Source: Bacteroidales bacterium
GTDB taxonomy: Bacteria > Bacteroidota > Bacteroidia > Bacteroidales > P3
Length of the DNA: 64,000 nt
Direction: 5' to 3'
NCBI GenBank assembly: GCA_017480225.1
Contig: JAFVBB010000014.1
Span: forward strand, 62,001-126,000
Positions within the stretch are counted from its first letter, which is position 1, and every line of letters begins with the position of its first letter. The notes under the pieces are model-generated. The model worked only from the letters and a program-made list of their open reading frames with translations. It made no database searches and had not been told where the DNA came from. Positions 61,671 to 64,000 of this stretch are shown piece after piece. A program made the translations under genes and the position numbers.

Positions 61671-61705
61671 AAAGCCAGGCTGCCTTCTCAGCCTGGCTTT
61701 CTTTG
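61671..61705. terminator. terminator between the OMP gene and vsr
   Basis: AAAGCCAGGCTG and CAGCCTGGCTTT form a 12-bp stem with loop CCTTCT, followed by CTTTGTT on the plus strand and preceded by AACAAC on the other; it may work in both directions for the converging genes. Confidence 0.75.
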
Positions 61706-61706
61706 T

Positions 61707-62270
61707 TCAGTGGCCGCCTGTGGTGGGCGTGGGCGCATCCTCGGCGGCCAGTGGCAGTGGCGGCTCCTCGTTGGTAGGGTAGGGGCGGGGTGCTGCGGGG
61801 CGGAAGCTGTCGAGCAGCCTTTCGTTGAGCATCAACTCCACCCGGCGCATGGTGGCCTCCATGCGGCTTGCTGGCTTCAACTGGCATTCCCACACCACAA
61901 CCACCTGCCATCCGTTCTCGCGGAGCAGGCTCCACGTGTGCTCGTCGCGCTCCCGGTTGCGGCGCAGCTTGCCCAGCCAGAACTCTCGGTTCGACCGTGG
62001 TACGCGGCAGCAGGCCGAATCGGCCATCTCGCCTCCCTCGCCGGTGTCGGCGAGCCCATGTCCGTGCCAAAAGCAGCCGTTGACGAATATTGCCGTGCGG
62101 TAGCGCCGCATGACGATGTCTGGCTTGCCCGGCACTGAGCCAACGTTAAGGCGGTAGCGGTAGCCGTGAGCCCACAGCCACCGCCGCACCGCCAGTTCAG
62201 GACGCGTGTCCTTGCTGCGTATGCTCGACATGCAGCGGTGGCGCTGCTCCGGGGTCATTGAGTCGACCAT
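61707..62270 (-). CDS. vsr: very short patch repair endonuclease (Vsr)
   Basis: A 187-residue protein whose first 140 residues are a Vsr domain: MTPEQRHRCMSSIRSKDTRPELAVRRWLWAHGYRYRLN, KPDIVMRRYRTAIFVNGCFWHGH, and KLRRNRERDEHTWSLLRENGWQVVVVWECQ. The catalytic Asp and His (PDIV, FWHGH) are present. Vsr nicks T-G mismatches formed by deamination of 5-methylcytosine. A proline-rich tail of about 40 residues extends beyond the usual end. No 5-methylcytosine methyltransferase is near. It converges on an OMP gene and is followed by a DUF6266-like gene. Confidence 0.93.
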   Translation of the reverse strand: MVDSMTPEQRHRCMSSIRSKDTRPELAVRRWLWAHGYRYRLNVGSVPGKPDIVMRRYRTAIFVNGCFWHGHGLADTGEGGEMADSACCRVPRSNREFWLGKLRRNRERDEHTWSLLRENGWQVVVVWECQLKPASRMEATMRRVELMLNERLLDSFRPAAPRPYPTNEEPPLPLAAEDAPTPTTGGH

Positions 62271-62288
62271 GGCGCGTCGGTGTGGGCT

Positions 62289-63026
62289 TCAGCCCCTGCG
62301 TCCGGCATCCTCGCCGGTGAGCCCGCCATAGGAGGCGGCAGCCGCCTGCAGGGCCTCCTCGGTGGTGAAGCTCTGGTAGAGAGTGCAGCGGGTGACCACG
62401 CTCTCGGTGGAGCAGTTGTCGTCAAGTGTTCTCACTATGGCCCAGCCGCAATCATCGTCGGCAAAACGGTCGTCGACCATGGCCAGCGCGCCATCCACCG
62501 TCACCAGCGCTTTCTTTGGAAGTTCCTCCTTGGTGATCCTCACCTTGGGGGTCTGCCTTTCTACCGTCTGGCGGAAGGTGTAGAGCCACAGCCGCTCGTC
62601 GCGTCCCAGCGTCCCTGGACGCAGCGAGGTGACCAGCGCCGGATTGCCCCCGGCCTCACCCAGTTTGGCTCCGACGGCGGGCAGCGAGCCCTCGCTCACC
62701 GGCGTGCCGGGCAGCAGCAACGTGGCCTCGCCGAGCTTGCCGTCCTGCGGCAGGAACACTGCGGGCAGCTGTGCCGAAAGCGACATGAAGCGCGTGTAGG
62801 GACTGCGGCCTCCGGCAAACGTGGGATTGCACCCGTACAACTCGTGCCACAGCGACACGCAGTGCTTCATGCGCTGGCGGCCAATGAACTGCGCGCGCGA
62901 GTTGCGCCTCGGCTGCGAGCTTTTCGAGGTGCGCACCACAGTGCGCCCCTGCTTCGTGTAGAACGTCATTCCAGCCGAGCGCACACTGCCCTCGACCATG
63001 ATTCCTCTTGCTTTTCCTTTTGCCAT
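62289..63026 (-). CDS. DUF6266-like protein
   Basis: A 245-residue protein starting MAKGKARGIMVEGSVRSAGMTFYTKQGRTVVRTSK at the ATG at 63026. The basic, glycine-rich N-terminus and the SSQPRRNSRAQFIGRQRMKH segment resemble DUF6266 proteins of Bacteroidota, which have no known function. The C-terminal half is beta-rich with several Cys (DDDCGWAIV, DNCSTESVVTRCTL). No signal peptide is evident. A strong promoter about 210 bp upstream (63235-63266) would place the palindromic array at 63089-63185 inside its 5' leader. The assignment to DUF6266 is moderate. Confidence 0.65.
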   Translation of the reverse strand: MAKGKARGIMVEGSVRSAGMTFYTKQGRTVVRTSKSSQPRRNSRAQFIGRQRMKHCVSLWHELYGCNPTFAGGRSPYTRFMSLSAQLPAVFLPQDGKLGEATLLLPGTPVSEGSLPAVGAKLGEAGGNPALVTSLRPGTLGRDERLWLYTFRQTVERQTPKVRITKEELPKKALVTVDGALAMVDDRFADDDCGWAIVRTLDDNCSTESVVTRCTLYQSFTTEEALQAAAASYGGLTGEDAGRRG

Positions 63027-63088
63027 ATTTTTTGAGTTTTTGGTGTTAAAATCATCTTCCAGTCGGCATTGACACCGTGTCAACACCG

Positions 63089-63185
63089 TCTGTTCTTCGA
63101 TTGATGTCCGATTGTTCTTCGATTGTTCTTCGATTTCAAATCGAAGAACAATCGAAGAACAATCGGACATCAATCGAAGAACAGT
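63089..63185. repeat. 11-bp unit palindromic array, group A copy 5 (perfect)
   Basis: Units TCTGTTCTTCG, ATTGATGTCCG, ATTGTTCTTCG twice (63089-63132), centre ATTTCAAAT, then the exact inverted units CGAAGAACAAT twice, CGGACATCAAT, CGAAGAACAGT (63142-63185). From 63090 to 63184 the arms pair perfectly (47 bp each side of one central C at 63137). The left flank is TCAACACCG. It is preceded by GACACCGTG, as in the group B flank motif. Confidence 0.95.
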
Positions 63186-63234
63186 GCTTGTTGACAGCCA
63201 CTTGCGGTGCCCCACGTGCCTGCATTCCTGTTTG

Positions 63235-63266
63235 CAAATATACGACTTTGTTTTGACATATGCAAA
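63235..63266 (-). promoter_or_regulatory. promoter reading toward the DUF6266-like gene
   Basis: On the minus strand TTTG (63266-63263), 20-bp spacer, TATATTTG (63242-63235). Transcription would cross the palindrome before the start codon at 63026. Confidence 0.7.
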
Positions 63267-63387
63267 TTTTTTTTCAGCCGCCGCTCTCGATGCAAAATAT
63301 TTGGAGCAATCCACGCGTTGATGAAAGACGCGACAGGCGCGGCATGGCAGTGACTGCAGCCTGCATTAATCCTAATACACATACATT

Positions 63388-64000
63388 ATGAGCAATGTAC
63401 TTTTAATCAACGGCAGCCCCCACGGCAAGGACGGCTGCACGCAGACGGCCCTCGAGGTTGTGGCCGGCACCTTGAACGACGAGGGCATCGACACCCGCAT
63501 CGTGCACGTAGGCAACAAGGACATCCGTGGCTGCATAGCCTGCTACAAGTGCGCGGAGAAAGGCAGCTGCGTTTTCGACGACCTGGTGAACGAGACTGCC
63601 CCGCTGCTCGAGCAGGCCGACGGCGTGGTGGTGGGGTCGCCTGTCTACTATGCCTCCGCAAACGGCACACTGACCAATTTTCTCGACCGCCTTTTCTTCT
63701 CCACCCCTTTCAGCAAGCGCATGAAGGTCGGCGCGGCGGTGGTCTCTGCCCGCAGGGCTGGCACAACGGCCACTTTCGACCAGCTGAACAAATACTTTAC
63801 CATCAATGAGATGCCTGTGGCCAGCAGCCGCTATTGGAACATGGTGCACGGCTACTCGCGCGAGGACGTGATGCGCGACGAGGAGGGGGTGCAGTGTATG
63901 CGCATACTTGGCCGCAACATGGCTTTCCTCATCCGGGCTATAGCCGCCGAGCGCGAGCGCAACGGCCTGCCGGCGGCCGAGGAAGTCACCTATACCAACT
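63388..64000 (+). CDS. flavodoxin-family NAD(P)H-dependent FMN reductase (C-terminus off edge)
   Basis: The first 204 residues of a gene that leaves the window without a stop. MSNVLLINGSPHGKDGCTQTAL is the FMN phosphate-binding loop. RGCIACYKCAEKGSCVFDD carries a Cys cluster found in iron-sulfur flavoproteins and related NADPH-dependent FMN reductases. VVVGSPVYYASANGTLTNFLDRLFF is the flavin-binding strand. The family is usually 180-210 residues, so little is missing. It starts at 63388. It is divergent from the DUF6266-like gene. Confidence 0.9.
   Translation, partial: MSNVLLINGSPHGKDGCTQTALEVVAGTLNDEGIDTRIVHVGNKDIRGCIACYKCAEKGSCVFDDLVNETAPLLEQADGVVVGSPVYYASANGTLTNFLDRLFFSTPFSKRMKVGAAVVSARRAGTTATFDQLNKYFTINEMPVASSRYWNMVHGYSREDVMRDEEGVQCMRILGRNMAFLIRAIAAERERNGLPAAEEVTYTN

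Larger units (their letters stand above)
63027..63387. other. 361-bp divergent intergenic region with group A array and promoter
   Basis: It lies between the DUF6266-like gene (minus) and the flavodoxin-family gene (plus). It has the perfect palindrome (63090-63184), TGACAGCCACTTGC (63192-63205) and the minus-strand promoter (63235-63266). Confidence 0.7.

Noticed and set aside
20855..63185. CRISPR arrays
   Set aside because: The repeat units are 11 bp, contiguous, and inverted around a centre; there are no spacers, no leader, and no cas genes.
1..64000. tRNA or rRNA genes
   Set aside because: I saw no cloverleaf-compatible sequence with GTTCGA-type T-loop in the gaps and no rRNA-like sequence; the gaps are explained by repeats, promoters and terminators.

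Overview
The window is chromosomal DNA of a member of the Bacteroidota, most likely the order Bacteroidales. The evidence is a complete type IX secretion core (PorP, GldK/L/M/N and a second GldN-like protein), the start of SprA, a TonB receptor paired with a DUF4249 lipoprotein, GLPGLI/DUF4412-like and T9SS-sorted secreted proteins, and promoters of the Bacteroidota form TTTG-N19/20-TAnnTTTG. Base composition is GC-rich for this phylum. Genus cannot be set from the sequence alone. I see no rRNA, tRNA, CRISPR array, transposase, integrase or prophage.

Layout. 1-3764 (minus): sprA (running off the left edge), ruvA, a lipoprotein and an M64 metallopeptidase. 4272-5818 (plus): a Sua5/YciO protein and panC. 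5831-10142 (minus): a tightly overlapping sensor kinase, response regulator and cation/proton antiporter operon. 10315-16273 (plus): radical SAM protein, secreted protein, ftsK, two small Cys-bearing lipoproteins and a MauE-thioredoxin fusion. 16265-20659 (minus): Cas4-like nuclease domain, LOG protein, DUF456 protein, GNAT-HD fusion, an unknown protein and murB. 21062-25044 (minus): nadB, gmd and a nucleotide-sugar dehydrogenase. 25464-38216 (minus): porP-gldKLMN-gldO-like, TonB receptor, DUF4249 lipoprotein, nucleoside kinase and a helical-repeat protein. 38736-44748 (minus): RlpA-like, KdsC, polysaccharide deacetylase-like, LD-carboxypeptidase and a large adenine methyltransferase. 45157-51630 (minus): OMP, acidic protein, parE, AsmA-like protein, nadD and a secreted protein. 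52076-61648 (plus): a T9SS cargo, tex, a WG-repeat protein, pyrC, ADP-forming acyl-CoA synthetase and OMP. 61707-63026 (minus): vsr and a DUF6266-like protein. 63388-end (plus): a flavodoxin-family reductase, cut by the right edge.

The most unusual content is not coding. Each of the eight intergenic gaps longer than 300 bp (361-519 bp) holds one array of 11-bp units arranged as a large inverted repeat, and I found none in a shorter gap or inside a gene. Five arrays (group A: 20858, 25236, 44869, 51825, 63089) have exactly four units per arm built on ATTGTTCTTCG. Three (group B: 3916, 11277, 38518) use TCAACTCCTAC-like units. The groups share the 11-bp period, a unit grammar, the flanking unit TCAACACC, and outer motifs. 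The arms of individual copies vary together, and the copy at 63090-63184 is a perfect 95-nt palindrome. This looks like an undescribed repeat system, whether a dispersed non-autonomous element, a helically phased protein-binding array, or a structured RNA.

Functionally, the T9SS core, SprA, and a secreted protein with a C-terminal sorting domain belong together. The envelope genes (murB, rlpA, kdsC, LD-carboxypeptidase, gmd/ugd, AsmA-like) suit a Gram-negative with a surface polysaccharide. NAD (nadB, nadD), pantothenate (panC) and pyrimidine (pyrC) steps are scattered.
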